Shown here piece by piece: positions 46,094-56,747 of a DNA stretch of 64,000 bases. Source of the stretch: Ampullaceana balthica. Lineage: Eukaryota; Mollusca; Gastropoda; Lymnaeidae. Position 1 is the stretch's first letter, and every line of letters starts with the position of its first letter. The notes below the pieces were generated by a model that did not search any database, was not told where the DNA came from, and saw only the letters and a program-made list of their open reading frames with translations. The position numbers were made by a program, and so were the translations under genes. Location: positions 5,201,694-5,265,693 of the forward strand of contig CALYLW010000016.1 in the NCBI GenBank assembly GCA_944989445.1, given 5' to 3'.

Positions 46094-46408
46094 TGTCACG
46101 TGTGATTAACATGATTTGTGACGTAAGGTCACGTGAATAAGAAACGCGGGAAGAAAGGAGCATTCCTTTTGGTTGAAAGTGTTGGGCGAGGAGTTGTTAG
46201 AAGACTTCCGTCAAGGAATGAGGTGATGTGTGTATGCCTCAAGATTTCCACGTTGTATAACCTCAAATGATATTTCTGTGTACAAAGTATACATATTAAA
46301 GTTGTTTTGTTGAAACAAGTTCTTCAGTGGATTATTTTGCACAAGATTCTGTATTGTGAGAACGCCTACTAAAGAGTTACATATAAAATACATATAGTTA
46401 TAGTTACA
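46094..46408 (+). repeat. 5' LTR (315 bp)
   Basis: Starts TGTCACGTG and ends TAGTTACA, followed by TTGGTGTCGAAC. The first ~170 bp matches the 3' LTR with few changes. Confidence 0.85.
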
Positions 46409-46409
46409 T

Positions 46410-46425
46410 TGGTGTCGAACAAAAA
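46410..46425 (+). other. Primer-binding-site-like sequence
   Basis: TGGTGTCGAACAAAAA. TGG followed by a GTTCGA-complementary word matches the 3' end of a tRNA (GTTCGACACCA), the usual primer for LTR elements. Position one base after the LTR supports it. Which tRNA is used cannot be told. Confidence 0.7.
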
Positions 46426-47291
46426 GTATTTTGCCATTAGGCATAAGTTCTAAGTGAACACAGTACAAGAGATTTTAGAAAGGAGGTTTCGTGGAAATAG
46501 CAAGTATTGGATATTTCAAAAAGGAAAGTATTCATTAAAAGAAGAAATATTAGCAGCTATCGTATTTTTTGAATATTCAAGTTCGTAAGAAGCTGTGAAT
46601 AAACTTTTGTGGTTCAATGAAAATACAAGAATATTTCAAGATGGCGGCATACAAGCACATGGTCACGGCGTGTGGTGTATACAACTAAGTCGCCTAGTTT
46701 GTTCTACGTCACAGTCGACGACAGTACAAGTATACTACACAGTGCTGGAATCTGCGTCGTGTAGGCTTACTGAATGGTGACACACGGTGAACATATAAAG
46801 GTCGTGACGTCAACAAGCTCAATGCTAGTTGATTCCAGGAAATATTTGTAAACATAACCTGGAACTTGGAAGGCTATGGACTATTAATTATGAAGTGTGA
46901 ATTATAAATAAAGGAACGGAATTTTTATCCATTCATTGTGTGAAGAGTTTGATAATTGCAATTTTGGATTAATGGAGTGAACTAAATTGTTAAAAACACT
47001 ACTCGAAAATTGAAATTTTAACCAAGTGACTTTTATTCAAAACGATTGGACCATTTAATATGTTTTGTCAATCTGAGGGAGCGCATATATAAAGTATACT
47101 AAAGATCCCGTGTGAGGATTCTTTTGTTGTCTCATCTTGTCAAGGCTAGATTTCATGGTTTAGACGTGTCACTTATTTGAACTTAACATTTTGAATTCAA
47201 GATTTTTCATTTGGAAGATTTATAACTTTATCAACATATACCTAAATTCCTAACCAAATTGCTTGACTCATATTATTCAATCAAACAAAAC
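46426..47291 (+). other. Long gag leader of the LTR element
   Basis: About 870 bp between the primer-binding site and the gag start, AT-rich, with no supported frame. Leaders of this kind carry packaging signals; nothing specific is visible here. Confidence 0.5.
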
Positions 47292-49149
47292 ATGGATTAC
47301 TACAAGGAATTCACTGCCATAGCTAAAGAGATCGGACTAAAGGGAAAAGAAATGAGAGATTACATTGAAGAAAAAGTAAGCATTGCTGAAGAAAAAGAAA
47401 AGCTAAGAATAGCTGAAGAAAAAGAAAATCAGAGAATTGATGAAGAAAAGCAAAGAATTGCTGAAGAAAAAGAAAAGCTAAGAAAAGCTGAAGCAAAAGA
47501 AAATCAAAGAATTGCTGAAGAAAAAGAACAGCTAAGAAAAGCTGAAGAAAAAGAAAATCAAAGAATAGCTGAAGAAAAAGAAAAGCTGAAGAAAAATAAA
47601 ATAAAAAAGAGGCTGAAGAAAAAGAGAGGATGAGACTCATAATTAAAAGAGAACTTGAGAAAATTAAAAATGACAACTTAAAATTACGAATTGAGCTAGA
47701 GAGTAGAGGCCAAAATCCTGGTGATGAAACAAATAGAAGGTCAGCACCAAGGGATACTATCAAAATAAGAAAATATGATAGCCAAAAAGAAATAATGGAT
47801 GTTTATCTGGATTATTTCGAATCCATAATGGCTATGAAAGGCTATAATGAAGAAGATTTGCCAGCACAACTGATGACGCAATTAACTTGAGAAGCATTTG
47901 AAGCTTATAACAGTATAGCAAAAGAAGACAAAAGCATATATAATACTGTCAAAAAGGCATTTCTATGTCATTTTGGAAAGTCAGAAAATGAATATATAGA
48001 AGAGAATTTCATGAAATGAGAATCAAGATGGACAAAGATCCACAGATCATAGTGCATAAAGCACAAGTCAAACTAACAAAATGGCTGGAACTGACAGCAA
48101 TAGATACGAGCAATCCAAAGGCCATACTAGAAATGGTGTTAATTGACAAGTTTTTAGAAAATGCAACACCAACTCTATTCACATATTTAACTGATAAGAA
48201 AGTTCGTACTCAAGCAGAGCTAACAAATGCATTACGAACATTCAAAGACTCTCATCCGAATGTGGAAATGGATAAGAGACAAGACATATTTGCAGCAATA
48301 CAAATTAAAAGTCAAGAAAAAAGGCAAGGTATGAGAAACCAGAGTCTGCCAAACCAAGGCAACAGACAGTCTATTTGCTGGTACTGTAACAAGCCAGGAC
48401 ATATGGCGAAGCAGTGTTACCACAATAAAGGACAACCAAATAGGGTGTCACCTAATGGCAGCCCTATAAGAAAGAAAACACAAGATCACTTTGAAAACAA
48501 AGGTAGACAAGCATGGAAAGAAAAATATCATAATTCCAAACATAGAGATTATGATCAAGATAGACAATTATGGAGAGAAAAATATAATCATAATTCCAGA
48601 CACAGAGATTATGATCAAGAAAGACAATCATGGAGAGCAAGAAATAATCATAATTCCGTAAATAGAGATTATTATGAAAGCAGAAGATCATGGAGAGGCA
48701 AATACAATTTTGATTCCAGAAAAAGAAATTATGATCAATCAATTCAATCATGGAGAAAGAATGAAAACCAAGACATGAATTATAGAAAAATAATAAAGTT
48801 AAATCGAGCACAAAAAGAAACTAGTGACACTGTAGCCACTATTGACAATCAAATAGATGATAGAAGAAAAATGAATCAAGAAGAAACGAGCACTTGTGAC
48901 ACTTTAGCCACTATTAAAAATCAAGTATATAATAAAAAGGATGAAGACCATAGTAGCAGAGATAAAGATGGTACTGGTGAATCTGAAACCATTTGTGTGA
49001 AATCATCTGAATTAGGAAGAACAATTGGTTGTGTATTAAGCAAAATCAAAGACACAGATACAGAAAATATTTTTCAGATAAAAGTTTCTGACAGTGACTC
49101 ATCTGGTCGAAATTCTATTGAACTATCAGGAAGCAAAAATGACATCTAA
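47292..49149 (+). pseudogene. gag of the LTR element, broken
   Basis: Starts MDYYKEFTAIAKEIGLKGKE and runs into a long Glu/Lys/Arg coiled coil built of a ~12-residue repeat (IAEEKEKLRKAE type). A frameshift near 47630 leads to the frame with IKIRKYDSQKEIMDVYLDYF, a capsid-like start. A stop at 47888 and another shift near 48010 precede the last frame (48016-49149), which has the rest of the capsid-like part and a zinc knuckle CWYCNKPGHMAKQCYH (C-x2-C-x4-H-x4-C) at about 48379-48426. After the knuckle are about five copies of a ~22-residue Arg/Asn/Tyr-rich unit (RQSWR..NHNS..RDYD), then an Asp/Ser-rich tail. Zinc knuckle and context show Gag. It cannot be made as one protein from this copy. 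Confidence 0.85.
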
Positions 49150-49309
49150 AAAGCTAAGAAACTGATTCAAGATGCTGGAATTGATATTGTGAATGAACAT
49201 AATCGAAGTCATGGTTGGTGAATTATTGAACATTTAACAGTCTGAAGAAACAATCAAAGCCCATCGATTTGAATTCATACTCGTCAACTGAAGAATGACT
49301 ATATTGAAC

Positions 49310-49405
49310 TAGGCTATGCTATTAGCCGACTACAAATTTGACATTAAACCTGTGAAGGGAAAGGACAATGTGGTTGCAGACATATTAAGTAGAATGAAAA
49401 TAAAT
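49310..49405 (+). pseudogene. RNase H end of pol, remnant
   Basis: The frame reads LLADYKFDIKPVKGKDNVVA then DILSRM. This is the well conserved end of the RNase H domain of Ty3/gypsy pol (DY.F.I...GK.N.VADALSR pattern). It follows gag after only ~170 bp, so about 2 kb of pol has been deleted. No integrase follows. Confidence 0.8.
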
Positions 49406-49409
49406 AAAG

Positions 49410-49560
49410 ACATTCTGTGAATTCCTCAATGATAAAACCAGAGACTGTATTAAAAAGACATTTTGTGAATCACTAAATGATAAAACCAGAGACTGTATTA
49501 ATATTAGTCTGTGAATTCCTAAATGATACAACCAGAAACTGTAATTATATTAATATTTTT
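49410..49560. repeat. ~57-bp imperfect repeat, three copies
   Basis: TGTGAATTCCTCAATGATAA, AACCAGAGACTGTATTA and similar words repeat three times between the pol scrap and the 3' non-coding part. Confidence 0.75.
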
Positions 49561-49920
49561 ATTCTTTGAACAATGGACAAGGAACAGTGTTTGAATTCCA
49601 CTGGATTATTGGTTAATTTTAATATTGATTGTTAAAAATATTTTAATTACACAAAATTACAGATGTGTTAAAAAATGTCAGTGTCAATTTTTTCACCACA
49701 GGTAGACTGTTGCAGTCCTACATATTTTTTTCTCATTATTTTTTTATGTTTAGACTGTTGCAGTCCTACATATTTTTTCTTATTGATTTTATGTCCAGAT
49801 GTTGTATGTAAGGCAATGAATGTTCATTGATGATAAATATTCGAAATTTGAATATAGATATAGATTAATTTGATTTTACGAAGACCAAAAATGTTGTATT
49901 TCATAAACATTTTTTTTTAA

Positions 49921-49933
49921 GGATGGGGGTGAA
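49921..49933 (+). other. Polypurine tract
   Basis: GGATGGGGGTGAA directly before the TG of the 3' LTR; typical primer site for plus-strand synthesis. Confidence 0.75.
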
Positions 49934-50124
49934 TGTCACGTGTGATTAACATGATTTGTGACGTAAGGTCACGTGAATAAAACGCGGGAAGAAAGGAGCA
50001 TTCCTATTGGTTGAAAGTGTTGGGTGAGGAGTTGTTAGAAGACTTCCGTCAAGGAAGGAGGTGATGTGTGTATGCCTCAAGATTTCCACGTTGTATAACC
50101 TCAAACAAAAAGTTAATAGTTACA
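49934..50124 (+). repeat. 3' LTR with internal deletion (191 bp)
   Basis: Matches the 5' LTR from TGTCACG to TATAACCTCAAA, then jumps to CAAAAAGTTAATAGTTACA. About 125 bp present in the 5' LTR is missing. The outer end TAGTTACA is kept and is followed by the target duplication ATATG. Confidence 0.85.
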
Positions 50125-50129
50125 ATATG

Positions 50130-50810
50130 TTTGAGATATTATTTGCGATTCTATTTTTAACGATCTTAAGAAATATATCCATGATGAAACTGAATTAAAA
50201 TGAACAGCATTTACATCTTAGATCGAATGGGCCGGGGGCCCCAAATGTCATTTTGGGGGGGGGGTATACTCTAAGATATTATTTCCCACTCAGTTTTTAA
50301 CGAACTTGAGAAATATATCAATGATGAAACTGAATTTAATGAACAGGTTTTCAAAATGTATATCTTGAACAGAATGGGCCCGGGGGCCCCTTAATGTATT
50401 TTACTGAATTGGCCCGGGGGACCCTTAATGTATTTTTTCCTTATATTAGCTATATAAATATTAATTTAAGTGTTAGATAATGAGAAAATACCTGGATTTT
50501 GACCAAACTCGGTATATAAAAACTTAAGAGCCTATATTAAATTAATATAGGGCACTGAACTCCTAATGTCGATTTCCTCGGGGCTGGGGGCCTTAAATGT
50601 GTTTTTTTAAACTAAACTTTTAATATTGTATTCCCCATTCAATTGTACACGATATTGAGAAATATAGATACATATATTTATATATTTGTTATGAAATTGA
50701 TTGAATTGAACAAATTTTCGAACTTCGTATGTTAAACTGATGGGCCCGGTGACCCTTAAGGTTATTCCTTTTTTAACTATATGTATTCCTTTTTACTGAG
50801 ATATTTGCAT
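50130..50810. repeat. GGGCCC-type dispersed repeat, right part
   Basis: About four ~150-bp units with GAGAAATATATCNATGATGA, ATGGGCCCGGGGGCCCCTTA and TAATGTATTTT. Continues the repeat interrupted by the LTR element. Confidence 0.65.
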
Positions 50811-51181
50811 CGCATGACGGGTCTGCTTGTGATATATACATTTCTAACGCGGCAGTAGCAGAATTTTCAGTAGTGTTCCGCATCTAAGACACAAATATTT
50901 CAAGTGGTTCTCTAAAGGTTGAGAACCACTGTTGAAGAGTAACCTTGTATTAAATACTGCATGCAGTATTTGCTAATAGTTGCAGAGAAGTTTTGACTCA
51001 AGTTGAAATTTTGTGTTAGCTCAGATGTTATAAAAAATTGTTGGCATCCGTCCTCTTAAAACATCTCATGACTAACGGGAATATGACCTGGTATCCAGTT
51101 ATATTGAAGTTCATGAGACCGAATCAACACTGATACTGTATACTGTATGCTTTTGTTAATGATCTCAAGACAATATCTTTG
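50811..51181. other. Spacer, no gene seen
   Basis: CAAGTGGTTCTCTAAAGGTT, GAGAACCACTG near 50900-50930 looks like the end of another hAT-type element. Otherwise nothing recognised. Confidence 0.4.
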
Positions 51182-51189
51182 GTTTATAC

Positions 51190-51699
51190 CAGGGTCGGCA
51201 ACCTTCAGCTCGCGAGCCGCATGTGGCTCTTTTGATGACGAGGTGCGGATCTCTAGTTCCATGGGCAAATATTAATAATTATATCAGTTTATGTTCAAAA
51301 CACATGTTAGTGGCTCTTTAAAAACTGGAAAATGCTGTAAATTGTAACTTTAAAAACTGGAAAATGTTGTAAATTGTAACTTTAAAAACTGGAAAATGCT
51401 GTAAATTGTAACTTTAAAAACTGGAAAATGCTGTAAATTGTAACTTTAAAAACTGGAAAATGCTGTAAATTGTAACTTTAAAAACTGGAAAATGCTGTAA
51501 ATTGTAACTTTAAAAACTGGAAAATGCTGTAAATTGTAACTTTAAAAACTGGAAAATGCTGTAAATTGTAACTTTAAAAACGGGAAAATGCTGTAAATTG
51601 TAACTTTAAAAACTGGAAAATGCTGTAAATTGTAACTTTAAAAACTGGAAAATGCTGTAAATTGTAATTTTTGGCCCTTCAAAGGGTTGCCGACCCTTG
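51190..51699. mobile_element. hAT-type MITE with internal 32-bp array
   Basis: Left end CAGGGTCGGCAACCTTCAGC and right end AAGGGTTGCCGACCCTTG form inverted repeats. Flanks GTTTATAC (51182-51189) and GTCTAAAC (51700-51707) are an 8-bp target duplication with two changes, the length expected of hAT elements. CGAGCCGCATGTGGCTCTTT near the left end is typical of this group. No coding sequence. Confidence 0.85.
51310..51670. repeat. 32-bp array inside the hAT MITE, about 11 copies
   Basis: Core TAACTTTAAAAACTGGAAAA then TGCTGTAAATTG, nearly identical copies (one TGTTG, one ACGGG). It makes up about 70% of the MITE. Confidence 0.95.
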
Positions 51700-51752
51700 G
51701 TCTAAACAAAAATTATTTTAAATCACTTTTTTTTCATTTGCTCTGTAGCCAA

Positions 51753-53563
51753 GGGGCCGTCCATTAAGTACGTCACGCTCCAGAGGGGGGAGGGGTGTAA
51801 GAAAGTGTGTCAGTTTGTGACAGGGAGAGGGGGTCAGGCCTTACGTGATGTCACAGATTTTTATATTAAATTCTAATAATTTTGTTATTAAAGTAAAATT
51901 GTCTAAAAATTCGACATACTAAAAAAAGAGGGGTGGGGATGTCCGAGATTTGAGACAGTTTGTGAAAGGGGTAGGCGGGAGTTAAAAATGGTCAATAAAA
52001 CAACTTCGTAAAAACAAAGTTTTTGACTATAAATCCCTTATATATGAGACATAATTTAAAGTATTGATCATGTTTAAACGCGACAAACATTTACAGACTG
52101 AATCTGTCTTAACTCCTGCAGTATAACGGGGGGGGGTGTTGTTGGGAGAGGGGAAAGTTGTGGTCAACGATCGCTGGACCGAGCTCAGCGTGACACTAAA
52201 ATGTAAACAAAAGCACGCCGGTACATGGACGGGTGGCGTCAACGCGCGAACTGAACTGTCACGTGAAAAAAAAACAATAACAAACTATGAAATTGAATTA
52301 CATACGTTTTATAGAGATAAACTAAATATGCATTAATTTAACTACGGTACGTTCGATTGATCTGACATTTTTATACGATGCATTGTTTAGTGACATGGGT
52401 TCATGTGCCAAATTTCAGCTCGATGGCTTTACGCCAAATGGGTTATTTTTTACTTTTAATTTTCCGCCAGCGCAAGACAGAGAGACAAGATTTTGAAGTT
52501 AATATAAGGGATTTAATAAAACAAACCCGTAAAAACAAAGTTTTTGACTATAAATCCCTTATATATGAGACATAACTAACATGATTGATTATGTTCAAAC
52601 GCGACAAACATTTACAGACTGAATCTGTCTTAACACCCATTTGCTTTATAACCCGGGGGGGGGGAGAGAGAGAGGGGAAAGGTCTGGTCACCGATCGCTG
52701 GACCGAGCTCAGGGAGACACGTAAAATGTAAACAAAAGCGTGCCGGTACATTGACGATGTGGTGTCAACGTGCGAACAGAGCTGTCACGTGAAAAAAACA
52801 ATAACAAACCGTGAATTTGAATTACATACGTTATATAAGGATAAACTAAAAATGCATTTATTTATTTACGGTTTGTTCGATCGATCTGAAATTTTGATAC
52901 GATGCATTGTTAGGTGAGACGGGTAAATGTGCCAAATTTCAGCTCGATCGGTTCACGGAAAGTGGGTCATGTTTTGCTTTTGTTTTTCTGCCCGCCCGCT
53001 CAAGACAGACAGAGGGAGATGACGACAGACAGAGACGGCGGTGAAGTTAATCTAATGGATTTAATAAAACAAACCCGTAAAAACAAAGTTTTCTACTATA
53101 AATCCCTTATATTTTAGTCATAATTAAAAGTATTGATTATGTTTTAACGCCACAAATATTTACGGACTGACACCGAGTGATGTCCCCTGTCTTTTAACGG
53201 GGGATGGGTCGTGAGGGGGTGTCGGCACGACGGTCGACATCTAAGCGTCAACTCAAACTCACGTGGAAAAAAAACAATAACAAACCGTGAATTTGAATTA
53301 CATACCTCATATAAGGATAGACTAAAAATGCATTAATTTAATTACGGTACGTTCGATCGATCTGAAATTTTGATACGATGCATTGTTAGGTTAGACGGGC
53401 CCGTGTGCTAAATTTCAGCTCGATCGAATCACTGGAAGTGGGTCATTTTCGACTTTTGTTTTTCCGCCCGCCCATGAGATGATGAGATGACGACAGACAG
53501 AGAAGGCCGCGAAGTTAATATAAGGGATTTAAAAATAGCCTGAAGTACTTTATGGACGGCCCT
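51753..53563. mobile_element. GGGGCCGTCC-ended MITE split by a nested insertion
   Basis: Left end GGGGCCGTCCATTAAGTACG with TCACGC is inverted at the right end, GAAGTACTTTATGGACGGCC. The left part runs to 51993 (GTTAAAAATGGTC) and resumes at 53531 (AAAAATAGCCTGAAGTACTT). Joined, this matches the continuous copy at 54530 (GTAAAAATCGGCCAAAATAG), which shows that 51994-53530 is an insertion. Confidence 0.8.
51994..53530 (+). mobile_element. Foldback element family A, tandem trimer
   Basis: Three head-to-tail units (about 51994-52512, 52513-53061, 53062-53530). Each has the 5' ACAAACCCGTAAAAACAAAG or a variant, TATAAATCCCTTATAT near the start, CGATCGATCTGAAATTT with AAATTTCAGCTCGATCG inside, and an AAGTTAATATAAGGGATTTA-like end. 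Units 1 and 2 are most like each other; unit 3 shares the block GACTGACACCGAGTGATGTC with unit 2 of the 24-kb dimer. Clean outer junctions inside the MITE define both element ends. Confidence 0.75.
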
Positions 53564-53589
53564 CAAACGCTGCGTTTTCCAAATATTAA

Positions 53590-54060
53590 CTGGCACGAGC
53601 TTTCGTTTTGTGAGTATCTGTGGGTCGCTATTTGCTGTAGTAGGTCAAGGTAATGTTTATAAAAGCTTCAATTAAACGTACTCAGACATGACAAGACTTT
53701 TGACCTTAACATCAACTTCAAATGATAATCAATAGAGGTAAAAAAGGATTTTTTTAAACCACGATTTTATAAGTGTATTAAAAAGAATAAAATAATTTAA
53801 AACTTATAAGATCAAGTACTTACATTAAATATGACTAAAAAGGTCATTAATGTAATTACGGTAAATTCAATCGATCTGAAATTTTGTTACAATACATTGC
53901 CATCTAAGATTTATCTGTGGTAAAATTTTGAGCTCTATAGGGCCACCAAACGTGGTTTAATTATACGTTGGCAAATTTGAAAAATTGCGGACAGACAGAC
54001 AGGAACGAAAGCAAGTTAATAAAAAACGTGGTAAAACAGCACAATTTACCGAGCCTATCA
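53590..54060. mobile_element. Diverged foldback-family relic
   Basis: TTAATGTAATTACGGTAAAT, CAATCGATCTGAAATTTTGT, AAAATTTTGAGCTCTATAGG and GGACAGACAGACAGGAACGA keep the order of the central and 3' parts of family A, with many changes. Confidence 0.45.
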
Positions 54061-54200
54061 GTCTTTGATATATCGGTGGCCGAGCTCTAAACATAGCGAA
54101 AACTAATCGCATTTCAGATTTGAGTGATTTTTAAATATTTTTTTTACAAAATAAATATGATTTTCTTTCCCCGACAGTCCGATGAAACAATAGTATTTAA

Positions 54201-54572
54201 GGGAGCGTCCATAAATGACGCACGTGCCTAGGGGGGATGTGACGTCACATCAAAGCAAGCAACTTTAAATAAAAGTTCCACTTAAATATTTGATTGCTTG
54301 CCATTTATTTCAAGAAGTTTTCAATGGTTTCACGCTTCTTACGATATTACAGGGCAGTCTTACACAATAAATGCATAATTAAATGACAAAAAACGTATTC
54401 CGCAACATGATAATTTTCAATTAGAAAATACGACTTTTAGGGGGGAGGGGGGCAAAGCTTTGTGACGTCATATTGGAGGGTGGGGGGGTCTGAGTTTTCG
54501 TGACGAAGTGTGACGAGGGGGGAGGAAGTAAAAATCGGCCAAAATAGCGTGACGTTATTTATGGACGGCACC
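54201..54572. mobile_element. GGACGGCC-ended MITE, near complete
   Basis: Left end GGGAGCGTCCATAAATGACG with CACG and right end GCGTGACGTTATTTATGGAC with GGCACC are inverted repeats. It is flanked by TTAA on the left and TAAT on the right, so the target duplication is short (TAA/TTAA) and uncertain. Collinear with the copy at 940-1335. Confidence 0.75.
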
Positions 54573-55398
54573 TAATGTTAGATAATACAGTAAATGGTTG
54601 TGATCAAATTATCACAATATTAATACTGTACATTGTTTGGATTAAAATATAAATATACAAAATTCCCGTTGTCTGTATGTATGGATATAATTATAATGCT
54701 GTTAGGTGGCGCTGCGATATGGATGTAATGCTGTTAGGTGGCGCTGCGATCGATTTTGTTTTATAATGCTGCACCAAAAATAACACTTTTCGAACGTTCC
54801 GCATAAAATTGTTCAATATGATATTAAATGAATCAAATAAAAATAAATAAAATAAATGAAAATTCTGTATTACGTTATTTTTTAATCTGATGTGTATTTA
54901 TTTTGAAAACTACCGTCATTTTTGACAGGTGATACACTAGTATTTATATAATTGGGCACAAAATTAAAACACAACGAACTTGGATCGGGCAGCTCTGAAA
55001 GTCTTTAAAGATTAACATTTTTAAACACCAAGCTATTTATTAAGTTTATAATTTGTGATCAAAAATTTGCTACCCATCCATGCAAGAATTATTTCAAAAT
55101 TTCTTTAAGATCTGTGTAAACTTTCAAAGTTCTTTGCAAAACATAAACTTGTAAATGATATTTGTTTCGATAATTTGAGCTTTATAACAGAAACTCGATT
55201 ACAGAATAGAGATTTAAGCTCAATATATTTTCTAGACTTTCTTTACGTAAGTAAATATTATATCATGTCGATTTGATGAAAACAAGTTTTTGTTTGTTTG
55301 CTTGTTTGTTTGTCTCTTGGAGAGATTTTAGAAAAAGTTTACACTTGACGATAGTTATATTAAATTTCTTGTTTTCTCGACACTCATCATTAACTTCC
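54573..55398. other. AT-rich spacer, no gene seen
   Basis: GCTGTTAGGTGGCGCTGCGA is present twice near 54700-54750. Otherwise AT-rich DNA leading into a pyrimidine-rich array. Confidence 0.4.
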
Positions 55399-56654
55399 TT
55401 CTATTGCACATCTTTACCTCCCTTCTATTACACAGCATTACCTACCTTCTATTACACATCATTACCTCCCTTCAATTACACATCATTACCTCCCTTCTAT
55501 TACACATCATTACCTCCCTCCTATTACACATCATTACCTCCGTTCTATTACACATCATTACCTCCCTTCTATTACACATCATTACCTCCCTTCTATTACA
55601 AATCATTACCTCCCTCCTATTACACATCATTACCTCCCTTCTATTGCACATCATTAACTCCCTTCTATTACACATCATTACCTCCCTTCTATTACACATC
55701 ATTACCTCCCTTCTATTACACATCATTACCTCCCTTCTATTACACATCATTATCTCCCTTCTATTACACATCATTACCTCCCTTCTATTAGACATCATTA
55801 CATCCCTTCTATTACACATCATTACCTCCCTTCTATTAGACATCATTACATCCCTTCTATTACACATCATTACCTTCCTTCTATTACACATCATTACATA
55901 TCTCCTAGTACACATCATTACCTCCCTTGTATTATACATCATTATCTCCCTCCAATTACACATCATTACCTCCCTTCTATTACACATCATTACCTCCCTC
56001 CTATTACACATCATTACCTCCCTTCTATTACACATCATTACCTCCCTCCTATTACACAACATTACCTCCCTTCTATTACACATCATTACCCCCCTTCTAT
56101 TACACATCATTACCTCCCTTCTATTACACATCATTACCTCCCTCCTTTTACACATCATTACCTCCCTTCCATTACACATCATTACCTCCCTCTTATTACA
56201 CATCATTACCTCCCTTCTATTACACATCATTACCTCCCTTCTATTACACATCATTACATATCTCCTATTACACATCATTACCTCCCTTCTATACACATCA
56301 TTACCTCCCTCCTATTACACATCATTACCTCCCTCCTATTACACATCATTACCTCCCTTCTATTACACATCATTACCTCCCTTCTATTATATATCATTAC
56401 CTCCCTTCTATTATATATCATTACTTCCCTTCTATTACACATCATTACCTCCCTTCTATGAAACATCATTACCTCCCTTCTATTACACATCATTACCTCC
56501 CTTCTATAACACATCATTACCTCCCTTCTATTACATATCATTACCTCCCTTCTATTACATATCATTACTTCCCTTCTATTACATATCATTACCTCCCTTC
56601 TATGACACATCATTACGTCCCTTCTATTACATATCATTACTTCCCTTCTATTAC
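55399..56654. repeat. 24-bp minisatellite, about 52 copies
   Basis: Monomer CATTACCTCCCTTCTATTAC then ACAT. The + strand is C/T/A-rich and almost free of G. With a period of 24 it gives long artefactual frames on both strands, such as Tyr-Thr-Ser-Leu-Pro-Pro types. Confidence 0.95.
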
Positions 56655-56747
56655 GAATATGACATGTCTTCACCGGCCCTATGTATACATTATTTATTTG
56701 GATTCAGTAAATGAACGACACCAAAACTGAATATAACGAGATGATAA

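Larger units (their letters stand above)
46094..50124 (+). mobile_element. Non-autonomous Ty3/gypsy-type LTR retrotransposon
   Basis: A 4.03-kb element flanked by the 5-bp target duplication ATATG (46089-46093 and 50125-50129). It has two LTRs starting TGTCACGTGTGATTAACATG and ending TAGTTACA, a primer-binding-site-like TGGTGTCGAAC directly after the 5' LTR, and a purine tract GGATGGGGGTGAA directly before the 3' LTR. Inside is a broken gag and only a scrap of the RNase H end of pol; protease, most of the reverse transcriptase and the integrase are missing. It is inserted in an older GGGCCC-type repeat. Confidence 0.9.

Noticed and set aside
47292..47633. Host coiled-coil gene
   Set aside because: It lies between two LTRs and leads into a capsid-like part and a CCHC zinc knuckle, so it is the start of a retroelement gag.
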